DNA from: Prolixibacteraceae bacterium
GTDB taxonomy: Bacteria > Bacteroidota > Bacteroidia > Bacteroidales > Prolixibacteraceae
Assembly (NCBI GenBank): GCA_028377305.1
Contig: JAONJW010000001.1
Coordinates: 62,001-126,000, forward strand
DNA: 64,000 bases
Reading direction: 5' to 3'
The notes beneath the pieces were generated by a model. The model did no database searches, was not told the origin of the DNA, and was given only the letters and a program-made list of their open reading frames with translations. Below are positions 37,794 to 48,573 of the stretch, piece after piece. How positions within the stretch are numbered: position 1 is the stretch's first letter; every line of letters starts with the position of its first letter. Both the position numbers and the translations under genes were made by a program.

Positions 37794-38840
37794 TTACTTT
37801 GTTTCGAAATGGAAACGTGTAAGCTCTTCGAATGTTTGTCCTGGTTCTAGAACAACCGATGGGAAGTTTGGTTGGTTTACACTATCAGGGAAGTGTTGTG
37901 TTTCTAATGCAACGCCCATGTAGCGGCCATACTTCTTGTTGTCATGTCCTGTGAATTCAGGAATATAGTAGCCTGTGTAGATTTGCATTCCTGGTTGTGT
38001 TGTGAATACAGATACCGAACGCCCAGTTGCTTGATGAGATAGTGTTCCAGCAAATTCTGCATCTTTCTCTTTGTTTAGTACAAAGTTTACATCATAACCA
38101 TCAGGGAGTTCATCTATTTGTAGTCCTAAACTCTTCTTCTGAGTGAAGTCAAAAGGCGTTTCTGTTACGTCTAAATAATCTCCTGTAGGAATTAAATTTT
38201 CCGTTACAGGTGTAATGGCTTGTGCATTCATGACCACATCATGATCTTTAATGGTGTCGTTGGCCCCATTAAGATTAAAGTAAGTGTGGTTTGTTAAATT
38301 GACAATTGTTTTTTGATCTGTAGTGGCATTGTATTTTACCAACAGGTCGTTATTTTTTGTCAGTGTATAGGTCACTTCCACTTTCATGTTTCCAGGATAG
38401 CCCTCTTCTCCATCTACAGAAAGGTAGTTTAGTTTAACCGAAATAGCCTCTTCCATCTCTTCTGTCGTGGCATCCCAAACGACTTTGTCAAACCCAATAA
38501 TTCCTCCGTGAAGAGCATTTGGTCCATTATTTATTGCTAGCTTATACTCAGTGTTGTCAATAGAAAAAGTACCCTCTTTGATACGATTTGCTACCCTTCC
38601 GCAGACTGCTCCAAAGTATGGGCAACCATCGATATATTCCTGAGATACATAGTCTTCAAATTTGTCAAAGCCAAGAACAATATGATCTAGATCTCCTTTT
38701 TTATCTGGTGTTTGGATATCTGTAATGATCGCACCATAGTTAGTGATCTTAACGATGGTTTGGTTCTCATTTTCTAGCGTAAAGATAGAGACTTCTTTTC
38801 CGTTTTTTGTGGCCCCAAATGTTTGAGTTGATATTTTCAT
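37794..38840 (-). CDS. galM: aldose 1-epimerase (galactose mutarotase)
   Basis: NGPNALHGGIIGFDKVVWDA, NLTNHTYFNLNG, GVALETQHFPDSVNQPNFPSVVLEPGQ. Confidence 0.95.
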   Translation of the reverse strand: MKISTQTFGATKNGKEVSIFTLENENQTIVKITNYGAIITDIQTPDKKGDLDHIVLGFDKFEDYVSQEYIDGCPYFGAVCGRVANRIKEGTFSIDNTEYKLAINNGPNALHGGIIGFDKVVWDATTEEMEEAISVKLNYLSVDGEEGYPGNMKVEVTYTLTKNNDLLVKYNATTDQKTIVNLTNHTYFNLNGANDTIKDHDVVMNAQAITPVTENLIPTGDYLDVTETPFDFTQKKSLGLQIDELPDGYDVNFVLNKEKDAEFAGTLSHQATGRSVSVFTTQPGMQIYTGYYIPEFTGHDNKKYGRYMGVALETQHFPDSVNQPNFPSVVLEPGQTFEELTRFHFETK

Positions 38841-38920
38841 GATATTACTTTGTTTATGATTTAGCTTGATGCAAATATTATAAAAAAAAACATACTAGTT
38901 GCTACAAGTCTGTTTTTATT

Positions 38921-38928
38921 TATTTTTG
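38921..38928 (+). promoter_or_regulatory. Bacteroidota-type -7 box upstream of GntR regulator
   Basis: TATTTTTG matches TAnnTTTG, 26 bp before ATG 38954. Confidence 0.4.
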
Positions 38929-38953
38929 TAGTGTTAAAATATTTATTCTTAGT

Positions 38954-39958
38954 ATGGTAAAAGAGATCATTCAGATAAAAGAGACGAAAGGGACGCCAAA
39001 ATACAAGCAGTTGATTGAGGGTATTGTAGATGCGATTCAAGAGAAACGATTAAAGAAAGGGGACAAATTGGGATCCATAAATGATTTCTGTCGCACTTTT
39101 GGTTTCTCAAGAGACACTGTGATGCTGTCGTTTAATGATTTGAAATCTAGAGGGATATTGGTGTCTCAACCGGGGAAGGGTGTTTATGTTGCGGATGATA
39201 ATGTGCATGTCGCACATCGTATATTTGTTCTTTTTGATGAGTTAAACTCATTTAAAGAAGATCTGTACACATCTTTTGTACATGCCTTGGGAGCAGAGAC
39301 AAAAGTGGATATCTACTTTCACCACTTTAATAGAGAGGTGTTTGAGCAGTTGGTAAAGAGTTCGGTAGGGAAGTATACTTCGTATATTATTATGCCTGCC
39401 ATGTTCAATGACATTGAAGATATATTGGAGTTGATCCCTTCGAATAAAGTCTATTTATTAGATCGATATCATCTAAATTTATCTCCCTATTCTGTGATAT
39501 ATCAAGATTTTGAACGTGATGTTTATGATAGTTTAGTATCTCATAGAGAGGCGATAGAGAAGTATTCGAAGTTGGTGATGTTGTTTCCTGGCGGAAAAGA
39601 GCCTGAGGGACGTCTAAAAGGGTTCAGAGATTTTTGTGATACTTATGGGTATGATCATGAGATTATTCGATCGCTTGAGGATAGGACGATTCAAAAAGGG
39701 GAGGCCTATTTGATTCCATCTGATCGTAATCTGGTAGCGATGGTGAAAGCTGCGGAAGAGTTGAAGTTGAAGTTAGGAACAGACCTCGGGATTATCTCTT
39801 TTAATGATACTGTGTTAAAAGAAGTTGTTGCGGGAGGAATCACAACTATCTCAACTGACTTTAAACAGATGGGGGTTCGTTTGGCTGAAGTGGTTAGTAA
39901 TCAAAAGGTCGTGTGGGAACGAAATCCAAGTGGTATGATCTTAAGAGATTCATTGTAG
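38954..39958 (+). CDS. GntR-family regulator with LacI-like effector domain
   Basis: wHTH KYKQLIEGIVDAIQEKRLKKGDKLGSINDFCRTFGFSRDTVMLSFNDLKSRGILVSQPGKGVYV + sugar-binding-like domain. Confidence 0.9.
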   Translation: MVKEIIQIKETKGTPKYKQLIEGIVDAIQEKRLKKGDKLGSINDFCRTFGFSRDTVMLSFNDLKSRGILVSQPGKGVYVADDNVHVAHRIFVLFDELNSFKEDLYTSFVHALGAETKVDIYFHHFNREVFEQLVKSSVGKYTSYIIMPAMFNDIEDILELIPSNKVYLLDRYHLNLSPYSVIYQDFERDVYDSLVSHREAIEKYSKLVMLFPGGKEPEGRLKGFRDFCDTYGYDHEIIRSLEDRTIQKGEAYLIPSDRNLVAMVKAAEELKLKLGTDLGIISFNDTVLKEVVAGGITTISTDFKQMGVRLAEVVSNQKVVWERNPSGMILRDSL

Positions 39959-40020
39959 GCATTTGTCTGCTATAAAACATGTATTGGGTTTTTGTAAATA
40001 TCATAAAAGAGTATACTTTT

Positions 40021-40049
40021 ACCAACCAGTACCAACCAGTTGTGTTGGT
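40021..40049. promoter_or_regulatory. candidate regulator site upstream of galK: tandem ACCAACCAGT x2 with inverted GTTGGT
   Basis: ACCAACCAGTACCAACCAGTTGTGTTGGT. Confidence 0.45.
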
Positions 40050-40087
40050 GTGTGAATAGTACTAACGGATAGAATTTTTAATAAGCC

Positions 40088-41248
40088 ATGAATATACAAG
40101 ATTTAAAAAGTAAGTTTATTGAGAAGTATGGAGAAGGTGAAGTAGAAGTATTTTTCTCTCCAGGTCGTGTCAATCTTATTGGTGAGCATACCGACTATAA
40201 TGGTGGTTTTGTTTTCCCATGTGCGTTAACTTTTGGAACATATTGTTTGGTACGTAGAGTGGAGAGACCTTCTTTCCGTTTTGCATCACTAAATCTTCCA
40301 TTCGAGACGGAGTTGAACATGGATCAACTTACTACACCACTAGATGACAAATGGGTGAACTATCCACTGGGTGTTCTTGCACAGTTTGTGAAAAAAGAGA
40401 TCCAATTTGATGGTGGTGCTGATCTTATGTTTTATGGTAATGTGCCAAACGGTGCTGGACTTTCGTCATCTGCAGCATTAGAGGTTGTAACAGCCGTTGC
40501 TATTAATGATGTTTTCCAGACTGGTCTTGATCGCGTAGAGTTGGTTAAGATGAGCCAGAAGGCAGAGCATGAATTTGCTGGAGTACATTGTGGTATTATG
40601 GACCAGTTTGCTTCAGGAATGGGATCGAAAGACCATGCTATTTTCTTGAACTGTGATACATTGGAGTATGATTTAGTGCCTGTGAAATTAGAAGGTGCGA
40701 AGATCGTAATTAGTAATACTAACAGTCCTCATAAATTAGATTCAGGTAAGTATAATGAGCGTGTGGCTGAATGTACTGCTGCCGTTGAAGCTATATCAAA
40801 AGTGAAGCCTATTAAGAACTTAGGTGAACTTAGTTTAGAGGCATTCAATAGTGTTGCTGATGCCATTGAAGATCAGGTTATTCTTAATAGAGCACGCCAC
40901 GTTGTTTCAGAGATTCAAAGAACAAGCGATGCGGTAGCTGAGCTTAAGAGTGGAAATATTGATGTGTTTGGAGCGTTGATGAATGCATCTCATGATTCTT
41001 TGAGAGATGATTATGAGGTGACAGGATTGCAGTTGGATACTATGGTTGAAGAAGCCCGTAAGATTGAAGGTGTAATTGGATCACGTATGACTGGTGGTGG
41101 ATTTGGTGGATGTACGGTTTCTATCGTTAAAGATGATGCTGTAGATACATTTATCGAAGAAGTAGGAAAGAACTATGAAGCACGTACTGGTATTAAGCCA
41201 GAGTTCTATGTTGCTGAGATAGGAGAAGGTGGTTGTAAATTGAGCTAA
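40088..41248 (+). CDS. galK: galactokinase
   Basis: FFSPGRVNLIGEHTDYNGGFVFPCAL, GAGLSSSAALEV, MTGGGFGGCTVSIV. Confidence 0.96.
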   Translation: MNIQDLKSKFIEKYGEGEVEVFFSPGRVNLIGEHTDYNGGFVFPCALTFGTYCLVRRVERPSFRFASLNLPFETELNMDQLTTPLDDKWVNYPLGVLAQFVKKEIQFDGGADLMFYGNVPNGAGLSSSAALEVVTAVAINDVFQTGLDRVELVKMSQKAEHEFAGVHCGIMDQFASGMGSKDHAIFLNCDTLEYDLVPVKLEGAKIVISNTNSPHKLDSGKYNERVAECTAAVEAISKVKPIKNLGELSLEAFNSVADAIEDQVILNRARHVVSEIQRTSDAVAELKSGNIDVFGALMNASHDSLRDDYEVTGLQLDTMVEEARKIEGVIGSRMTGGGFGGCTVSIVKDDAVDTFIEEVGKNYEARTGIKPEFYVAEIGEGGCKLS

Positions 41249-41269
41249 TTATTTAAAAATATAGTAGCA

Positions 41270-42316
41270 GTGAGCTTTAATATAGAAGAACATCCTCATC
41301 GAAGAATGAACCCCTTAACAGGGGAGTGGGTATTGGTTTCTCCACATCGTTCTAAGAGACCGTGGCAAGGTCAAGTAGAAAAGGTGGTTGAAGAGCAACG
41401 TCCGGCATATGATGAGACGTGTTATTTGTGTCCAGGGAATGAGCGTATCGGTGGAGAGAAGAATCCTCAGTATGATGCACCATATTCATTTGTGAATGAT
41501 TTTAGTGCGTTATTGAAGGATACTCCTGAAGGCGGTGTTGCAGAAGATGATCTGTTTATCTCAGATAGTGTAAAAGGTATCTGTAAGGTTATCTGTTTCT
41601 CACCACGTCATGACTTAACCGTTCCAGAGATGGAAGTGGGAGAGATCAAAAAAGTGGTTGATCTGTGGCAAACAGAGTATCGTGAGCTAGGAGCAAAGGA
41701 GGAGATCAATTACGTTCAGATATTTGAGAATAAAGGAAGTATTATGGGATGCTCTAATCCTCACCCTCATGGGCAGATATGGGCTTCTAGTATGGTACCA
41801 AATGAGCCTCAAAAGAAGAGTGAACGTCAATTGGAATATTACCAAAAGAATGGACGTACATTGTTATCTGCTTATGTAGAGAAAGAGCAAGATAAAGATG
41901 AGCGTATCTTGGCAGAAAATGAACATTTTATTGCTTTGATCCCTTATTGGGCCGTTTGGCCATTTGAGACAATGATTGTGAGTAAGCGTCAGGTCTCTTC
42001 TCTAGATTTATTTACAGAAGAGGAGAAACTAGGTTTAGCTGATATGTATAAGAAGCTAACAGTAATGTATGATAACTTATTTGAAGTCTCTTTTGCTTAC
42101 TCTGCTGGAATGCATCAAGCGCCGACAGATGGTCAAGATCATCCGGAATGGCATTTTCATATGATGTTCTATCCGCCGTTATTACGTTCGGCTACAGTGA
42201 AGAAGTTTATGGTTGGATACGAAATGTTAGGTATGCCTCAGCGTGATATCACTGCAGAGGGTGCTGCCAAACGTTTACGTAGTTTGCCAACCGTTCATTA
42301 TAAACAAAAATCCTAA
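41270..42316 (+). CDS. galT: UDP-glucose--hexose-1-phosphate uridylyltransferase (GTG start)
   Basis: [62 protein letters not shown]. Confidence 0.96.
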   Translation: MSFNIEEHPHRRMNPLTGEWVLVSPHRSKRPWQGQVEKVVEEQRPAYDETCYLCPGNERIGGEKNPQYDAPYSFVNDFSALLKDTPEGGVAEDDLFISDSVKGICKVICFSPRHDLTVPEMEVGEIKKVVDLWQTEYRELGAKEEINYVQIFENKGSIMGCSNPHPHGQIWASSMVPNEPQKKSERQLEYYQKNGRTLLSAYVEKEQDKDERILAENEHFIALIPYWAVWPFETMIVSKRQVSSLDLFTEEEKLGLADMYKKLTVMYDNLFEVSFAYSAGMHQAPTDGQDHPEWHFHMMFYPPLLRSATVKKFMVGYEMLGMPQRDITAEGAAKRLRSLPTVHYKQKS

Positions 42317-42350
42317 GGCAAAAACATTAGGTGACCTATAAAACAAAAAA

Positions 42351-42398
42351 CAAAACAAGGGAAGCATTGCGCGCAATGTCTTCCCTTGTTTTGTTTTA
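42351..42398. terminator. terminator at galT / HTH gene convergence
   Basis: CAAAACAAGGGAAGCATTGCGCGCAATGTCTTCCCTTGTTTTGTTTT. Confidence 0.85.
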
Positions 42399-43048
42399 AT
42401 AGTCTTTTAAATCGAAGTAGGCAAATAGTGGTAGGTCATACAGATTTCCAAAAAGTTCATAAATTACTTCTGAACTGTCCTTTAAGCTTCGAAGGCTGTT
42501 TGTGACAGGAAGATTAATTTGTAGTTCTTTTGTTGCGTCGTATACTCGGGCATCTGGGACACAACAAAGTTTCCCCGATATGTTATTATAGATTCCTTGA
42601 CATCTAAGTTCGCGAAGAATTAGTGGAATTTTTATAAGCATTTTTTTATCTCCAACTCCTAGACCTTTTATCTCTCTGAGAAATTCCATGAAAATGTTGA
42701 AGTCTTTAGCTTTTTCGGATTTATCGAGCATATAGTTTATTTCATCCCATTTTCTCGCAATAAGACTAATGCTTGCAAATATGTCTTTCCTAAAGCTTAT
42801 CTTCTTTCTTGGATGATGCCCTGAAAGTTCTGAAGAAATTAATTCTGCAGATTCTTTTCTTATATTTCTTTCGTTTTTACAATATCGTATCCTACATTTT
42901 TAAATGTTTCAATATATCTCTCAATGGTTCGAACACTCTTTCCAAATTCTGAGCTTAATTCTTCCTTAGTGTGGCCATATTTACTGTCAAATCTCTGTAG
43001 AATATTGAGCATAATTAGAAATTTATCTTGATCAGTGTTTATTGTCAT
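42396..43048 (-). pseudogene. HTH-type transcriptional regulator interrupted by one frameshift at an A5 (T5 on +) run
   Basis: MTINTDQDKFLIMLNILQRFDSKYGHTKEELSSEFGKSVRTIERYIETFKNVGYDIVK / NERNIRKESAELISSELSGHHPRKKISFRKDIFASISLIARKWDEINYMLDKSEKAKDFN... reads through if one base is removed near 42874-42878. Confidence 0.75.
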
Positions 43049-43203
43049 AATTTCATGTTTTAAGAAAAATGAAAAGATAATATGTTTTAACCCTATATTT
43101 ATGGAGTTCTTTAATTATTTGGTGTATTTGTTTGGGTTGATCGTAAAACAAATACAAAATAAGGACGTTAACCTTACAGAAGTTGTATTTTATACTTATT
43201 ATA

Positions 43204-44132
43204 TGAATTACGATATAATTGGAGATGTTCATGGGCATGCTACTCTTGTTAAGAAGTTGTTGGCTAAGTTAGGTTACCAAGAGGAAGATGGTGTTTGGTG
43301 TCATCATGATCGAAAAGCTATCTTTTGTGGTGATTTTATCAATAGAGGACCAGATATTGTGGAGACCTTTGAGATAGTTAAAGGGATGTGTGAAAGAGGT
43401 CATGCTTATGCTATCCTAGGAAACCATGAGTTTAGCCTAATTATTCGTAATGCCTTTAAAGGTAAAGATTTGATGAAGCCTGATTTTGTGAAGAAGGCGG
43501 GGAGAGTGTGTAAGAGCACTAGGATGGCATTTAGAGAGCGGGAGATTCCAATGAAAGAGTATGTTAAATGGTTGCGTAGCTTGCCTCTATTTTTAGAGCT
43601 TAAGGACTTTAGGGTGGTGCACGCTTCCTGGAGTGATACATCCATTGCATTGGTCTCTAAACTAAGAGAAAAAAAAGTCTGGAAGAAGTCTGATATTCGA
43701 GAAATGGTGCTGAATAATGGAGCATTATTAAAGGAAATTTCTTTGCTAGTTCATGGCCCTATGATGACGATGCCTAAAAATATGAAGATTTATTGTAATC
43801 GTGGATTAAATCGTAAGGCGTTTCGTTTAAAATGGTGGTGCGACCCTCTGCCAACTACATTTCGTGAGATCTGTTTCGAAGGTCGGTTTACCCTTCCTGA
43901 TTATACTGTCCCAAAAGAATTAATGCCAACAGTCGAAGTCTATCCTCCATCGGCTCCTGCACTGTTTTGTGGTCATTATTGCAGGGCAGACGGAGCTCAG
44001 TTGTTGTCACACAATATTGTATGTGTGGATTCTTGCATTAGTCATTCTAATACTTTGTCGGCATATCAACATACTGTTGGAGAGAGAATCTCTCAAGATA
44101 ATTTGGTTGCGGTAAGCTATCCTGTAGGCTAA
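43204..44132 (+). CDS. metallophosphoesterase (PrpE/ApaH-like calcineurin fold)
   Basis: MNYDIIGDVHGHATLVKKLL, FCGDFINRGPDIVET, ILGNHEFSLI, FCGHYC; start at 43204 rather than 43035. Confidence 0.9.
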
Positions 44133-44740
44133 TCTATTGCGCCTAATCCTTGTCGTATGACATCTATATTGCCTTTGGTGCAATCAATCACCGTAGAGGG
44201 AATATTACCACCCGTACCACCATCAATCATCAGATCAATAAGATGTTCGTATCTCTCATATATAAGCTCTGGGTCGGTGGTGTATTCAACGACATTGTCT
44301 TCGTCGTATACCGAGGTAGATAGTATGGGAGATCCTAATTGTTCTACAAGATCACGGATGATCTGATTGTCAGGAATACGTATTCCTATGGTTTTCTTTT
44401 TGTTTTTAAGCATCTTAGGTACCTTATGATTCGCCTCTAGGATGAAGGTGTATGGTCCCGGTAGAAGTCTTTTCATTAGTTTGAAAACATCATTTGATAT
44501 AGGCTTACAGTATTTGGAGAGCTGTGTGAAGTCGTGACAAATAAATGAAAAAAATGCTTTTTCTGCTTTAATTCCCTTAATTTTGGCGACGCGATCAATG
44601 GCTTTGGATTCGTTGATGTTACAACCGAGACCATAAATGGTGTCTGTTGGGTAAATTATGACTCCACCAGTTTCAAGAACGGCAACGGCTTGATCCATAT
44701 TTCGTTGTTGTGGTGATTCTGGATGAATAGAGATGTACAT
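44129..44740 (-). CDS. Sua5/YciO/YrdC family protein, L-threonylcarbamoyladenylate synthase-like
   Basis: GGVIIYPTDTIYGLGCNI, KGIKAEKAFFSFIC, LLPGPYTFILEAN, TIGIRIPDN, STVIDCT. Confidence 0.92.
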   Translation of the reverse strand: MYISIHPESPQQRNMDQAVAVLETGGVIIYPTDTIYGLGCNINESKAIDRVAKIKGIKAEKAFFSFICHDFTQLSKYCKPISNDVFKLMKRLLPGPYTFILEANHKVPKMLKNKKKTIGIRIPDNQIIRDLVEQLGSPILSTSVYDEDNVVEYTTDPELIYERYEHLIDLMIDGGTGGNIPSTVIDCTKGNIDVIRQGLGAID

Positions 44741-44801
44741 GTCTTGATCGTTTATATTAACTGTATATTTGTAAAGTTACTATTTTAAAATTTATATTAC
44801 A

Positions 44802-46253
44802 TTGAAAACAACTAATGATCTTACGCAGGGTTCGATAAGCAAGGCGCTGATTAAACTGGCTACTCCAATTATTGGGATGTCTTTTTTACAGATGGCCTAT
44901 AATATGTTAGATATGATGTGGCTTGGTCACTACGGATCTGATGATGTTGCTGTTGCTACTGTCGCAGCTGTTGGTGCTGCTACTTTCTTTACTTGGTTGG
45001 GCGTTTCGGTCATGTTGATCGTAAAAGTGGCTACGGAGGTAGGTGTCTCACAGCGTATGGGAGCAAAAAAGTATGAGGAGGCTAGTCTTTTTACAGGTAA
45101 TGCAATTATTTGGATGGCGATCTTAGCGCTTGCTTATGGTGCATTTTCGTATTATTTTGCTCCTAGGTTGATTGGATTCTTTAAATTAGACAGTGATCTG
45201 GTGGTGAATATTGCAATTAATTATTTGCAGATTATTGCTATTGGTGCACCTTTCTACTACATGAATCAACCATTAACTGGTATTTTTACGGGGGCTGGTA
45301 ATAGTACATTCCCTTTTAAAGCTACAACGATCGGTTTGGTGGTAAACTTTTTGTTGGACCCCTTGTTGATCTTTGGTTATGGTCCAATCCCAGGAATGGG
45401 GGCTGAAGGTGCTGCTATCGCTACAGTGTTATCTAAGATGATTGTAACAATCATTTTGGTGGTCACTTTGAAGAAGAATATCATTAATCTCCCAATCATG
45501 AAAGAGCACTTTAAAATGAAGTGGGAGATGACCAAGGAGATATTCCGAGTAGGAACTCCTGTTGGTTTACATAGTGGTTTGTTTGCTTGTTTTGCTATGA
45601 TTATGGCACGAATAATATCTCAGTGGGGTGATCTTCCAATTGCTGTTCAGAGTGTCGGAGCTCAAATTGAATCTGTGTCATGGATGACCATGGAAGGTTT
45701 GGCTACGGCTTTGGCTGCCTTTACAGGGCAAAACTATGGTGCAAAGAAATGGGATCGTGTTTATAAGGGATTCCTTGTAGCTGTGGCTTTTAGTGTCTTC
45801 TTAGGATTGGTCGTAGGTGCTATATTTATCTTCTTTGGGGGACCGATATTTGGTCTGTTTATTAACGGAGCCGAAGCGATTCGCCTTGGGGCTATATATT
45901 TCGCTATATTAGGACTTAGTCAGGTGTTTATGTGTCTAGAGATTGGAACCTCAGGTGCTTTTTATGGTTTGGGAAAAACCAATCCACCATCTTTTGTTGG
46001 GATTACCTTCACTGGATTACGTATCCCACTAGCATTATGGTTAACTTCTATTCCAGCTTTGGGAATGACAGGTGTATGGTGGAGTATTTCAATCTCGTCA
46101 TTTCTGAAAGGTATTGTGCTATTTGCATGGTTTATGATTTTTATTCTTTTCCATCCTGAGAGAGATAAGAGTAAATTACAAAAGAAACGTTGGGTTCGTT
46201 TTCTTCCAACTAGAGTGAGACAACAAATTATGGAGAATCAGATAGATTCATAA
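44802..46253 (+). CDS. MATE family efflux transporter (TTG start)
   Basis: LTQGSISKALIKLATPIIGMSFLQMAYNMLDMMWLGHYG..; 12-TM MATE pattern. Confidence 0.93.
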   Translation: MKTTNDLTQGSISKALIKLATPIIGMSFLQMAYNMLDMMWLGHYGSDDVAVATVAAVGAATFFTWLGVSVMLIVKVATEVGVSQRMGAKKYEEASLFTGNAIIWMAILALAYGAFSYYFAPRLIGFFKLDSDLVVNIAINYLQIIAIGAPFYYMNQPLTGIFTGAGNSTFPFKATTIGLVVNFLLDPLLIFGYGPIPGMGAEGAAIATVLSKMIVTIILVVTLKKNIINLPIMKEHFKMKWEMTKEIFRVGTPVGLHSGLFACFAMIMARIISQWGDLPIAVQSVGAQIESVSWMTMEGLATALAAFTGQNYGAKKWDRVYKGFLVAVAFSVFLGLVVGAIFIFFGGPIFGLFINGAEAIRLGAIYFAILGLSQVFMCLEIGTSGAFYGLGKTNPPSFVGITFTGLRIPLALWLTSIPALGMTGVWWSISISSFLKGIVLFAWFMIFILFHPERDKSKLQKKRWVRFLPTRVRQQIMENQIDS

Positions 46254-46255
46254 AT

Positions 46256-46939
46256 ATGGACAAGCATCATTTGAAAAGAGAAGTGACGCAAACAGAAGAT
46301 GGGAGTGTCACGTTATTTATTCCTGAATTGGACGAGCACTATCATTCGATTCATGGTGCAGTGCAAGAGTCCAATCATGTGTTTATTGACGCTGGTTTTT
46401 GTCATGCTTCGCTTAATTCATTAGTTGTTTTGGAGGCTGGCTTTGGAACAGGTCTGAATGCATTGTTGACCTATTTTGAAGCAGAAAGAGCTGGGAAACA
46501 GATTCATTTTATCTCTATGGAGAAGTATCCTTTGGTGGCAAAAGAGTATAATGGTTTAAACTATGGACATATTGTGGATGAAGATTCCGGAGAAGAAGTG
46601 CTTCAAAAGCTTCATCATGCTGCATGGGGTGAGAAAGTTAATATTTCTGATTTCTTTTCGATAACCAAGTTGCACATAGACATGAAAGATATGGTATGGA
46701 ATGAGCTTCCTGCTATTGATCTTGTATATTATGATGCTTTTGCTCCAGATAAGCAGCCTGATCTATGGAGTGATGAGCTATTTAGGTCTGTTGTAGACGT
46801 GATGACAAAGGATGGAATACTGACAACTTACTGTGCTAAAGGTGTGGTTCGTCGTTCGTTACAATCTGCAGGTTTGAGCATGGAGCGCTTACCTGGACCT
46901 CCTGGAAAACGAGAGATGTTAAGAGGGATAAAGCGTTAA
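46256..46939 (+). CDS. MnmC/MnmD-like tRNA 5-methylaminomethyl-2-thiouridine methyltransferase domain protein
   Basis: DEHYHSIHGAVQESNHVFIDAG, LEAGFGTGLNALLTYFEAE, DLVYYDAFAPDKQPDLWS. Confidence 0.88.
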   Translation: MDKHHLKREVTQTEDGSVTLFIPELDEHYHSIHGAVQESNHVFIDAGFCHASLNSLVVLEAGFGTGLNALLTYFEAERAGKQIHFISMEKYPLVAKEYNGLNYGHIVDEDSGEEVLQKLHHAAWGEKVNISDFFSITKLHIDMKDMVWNELPAIDLVYYDAFAPDKQPDLWSDELFRSVVDVMTKDGILTTYCAKGVVRRSLQSAGLSMERLPGPPGKREMLRGIKR

Positions 46940-47035
46940 TGTGGTGTTAATATGTTGAATTTATTAAGGTTCAGTATTGTAATTCTACGAAAAACATTAT
47001 CTTCGAGTTTTATATTTTAATAACAAAGTAAAAAG

Positions 47036-47644
47036 ATGGCAGATACATTTACATCTTCATTAGAAAAACTAAGCTATGCGCTTGGTTTAAGTATGGCTTC
47101 AAATATTATCGGAGCAGGTATTAAAGAGGTTGATTCGAACAAAGTGTTAGAGGCTTTAAATGATGCGTTGAATGGAGCTGAGCTTAAGCTAGAAGCTGAA
47201 GAGGCAAATGCAATAATTCAAGAATTCCTTAACGAGAAACATGCTGAAGCTGCAACAGTTGCATTGGCTGAAGGAAAAGCTTTCATGGATGAGAATGCAA
47301 CTAAAGAAGGCGTAGAAGTAATGGAAAGTGGTATCCAATATATCGTTCTTAATGAGGGCGAAGGTGCAAAACCTACATTGGAGTCGCAAGTGAAGTGTCA
47401 CTACCACGGAACACTTATCGACGGTTCAGTATTCGATAGTTCAGTAGAGCGTAATGATCCTGCTACTTTTCCTTTAAACGGAGTTATCCAAGGATGGCAG
47501 ATTGCACTTCAAGAGATGCAAGTTGGAGAGAAGAGACGTCTTTTCATCCCATCAACTTTAGCTTATGGTGAACAAGGTGCTGGGGGAGCTATTGGGCCAA
47601 ACCAAACACTTATTTTCGAAGTTGAGCTATTGGAGATTGTTTAA
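47036..47644 (+). CDS. FKBP-type peptidyl-prolyl cis-trans isomerase
   Basis: [65 protein letters not shown]. Confidence 0.95.
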   Translation: MADTFTSSLEKLSYALGLSMASNIIGAGIKEVDSNKVLEALNDALNGAELKLEAEEANAIIQEFLNEKHAEAATVALAEGKAFMDENATKEGVEVMESGIQYIVLNEGEGAKPTLESQVKCHYHGTLIDGSVFDSSVERNDPATFPLNGVIQGWQIALQEMQVGEKRRLFIPSTLAYGEQGAGGAIGPNQTLIFEVELLEIV

Positions 47645-47697
47645 CTCTTTTCAAGATAGATAGAATTAAAGAAGGAAATAAAATAAACTTGATTAAT

Positions 47698-48408
47698 ATG
47701 AAACTTAAAAACTTCGCTTACGCGCTAACTATCGGTGGTGCTTTTGCTTTTGCATCTTGTCAACCAGGTGCTGGAACTGTAGAATTGAAGACACAAGCAG
47801 ACTCAACAGCTTATGCTATTGGTGTTAACATGGGGAAAAGTCTTGAAAGTGCTCCAGGTCAAGCAAAATTGAATGTTGAGATTATCAATTCAGCATTTAA
47901 AACGACTTTGCGTGATGGAGAGACAAAACTTACTGAAGAAGAGTGTCGTACAGTAATCCAAGCTTTCTTTACTGCACAACAAGCGCTTGTTAAGACTGAA
48001 AACCTAGAGAAAGGTAAGAAGTTCTTAGCTGAAAATAAAGAGAAAGACGGAGTCTTTACAACAGAGTCTGGTCTACAATATAAAGTAGTGAAAAAAGGTG
48101 ATGGTGCGATCCCAACAGCTGAGGACAAAGTTAAAGTTCACTATACTGGACGTCTTCTTCCTGATGCTACTAACCCAGAAGGAAAAGTATTTGATAGTTC
48201 AATTGAGCGTGGTGAGCCAATAGATTTTGGTGTAACAGGTGTTATCCCAGGATGGACAGAGGTACTTCAATTGATGCCTGTTGGATCAGAATTCAAAGTT
48301 TTCATCCCTTCTGAACTAGCATATGGTGAAAGAGGAGCTGGTGCTGACATTACACCTAATTCAACTTTGGTATTTGATATTCAACTTCTTGATATCATCA
48401 AAGAATAA
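47698..48408 (+). CDS. FKBP-type peptidyl-prolyl isomerase lipoprotein
   Basis: Lipobox [69 protein letters not shown]. Confidence 0.93.
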   Translation: MKLKNFAYALTIGGAFAFASCQPGAGTVELKTQADSTAYAIGVNMGKSLESAPGQAKLNVEIINSAFKTTLRDGETKLTEEECRTVIQAFFTAQQALVKTENLEKGKKFLAENKEKDGVFTTESGLQYKVVKKGDGAIPTAEDKVKVHYTGRLLPDATNPEGKVFDSSIERGEPIDFGVTGVIPGWTEVLQLMPVGSEFKVFIPSELAYGERGAGADITPNSTLVFDIQLLDIIKE

Positions 48409-48442
48409 TTACTTGTATTTATTCCCCATTTAATGGGAAGAA

Positions 48443-48475
48443 GGGAGATTCTTGAAAATAGAATCTCCTTTTTTG
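48443..48475 (+). terminator. rho-independent terminator
   Basis: GGAGATTCT tgaaaat AGAATCTCC TTTTTTG. Confidence 0.85.
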
Positions 48476-48536
48476 TTGTCAATTATTTAGGGATTTATTC
48501 ATAAATTCTTTAACTTCATAATTGTCTAATTAATTG

Positions 48537-48544
48537 TATCTTTG
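48537..48544 (+). promoter_or_regulatory. Bacteroidota -7 box upstream of DUF3127 gene
   Basis: TATCTTTG matches TAnnTTTG, 29 bp before ATG 48574. Confidence 0.5.
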
Positions 48545-48573
48545 TAGTCAAACATTCAATTTTATAAATCCGT

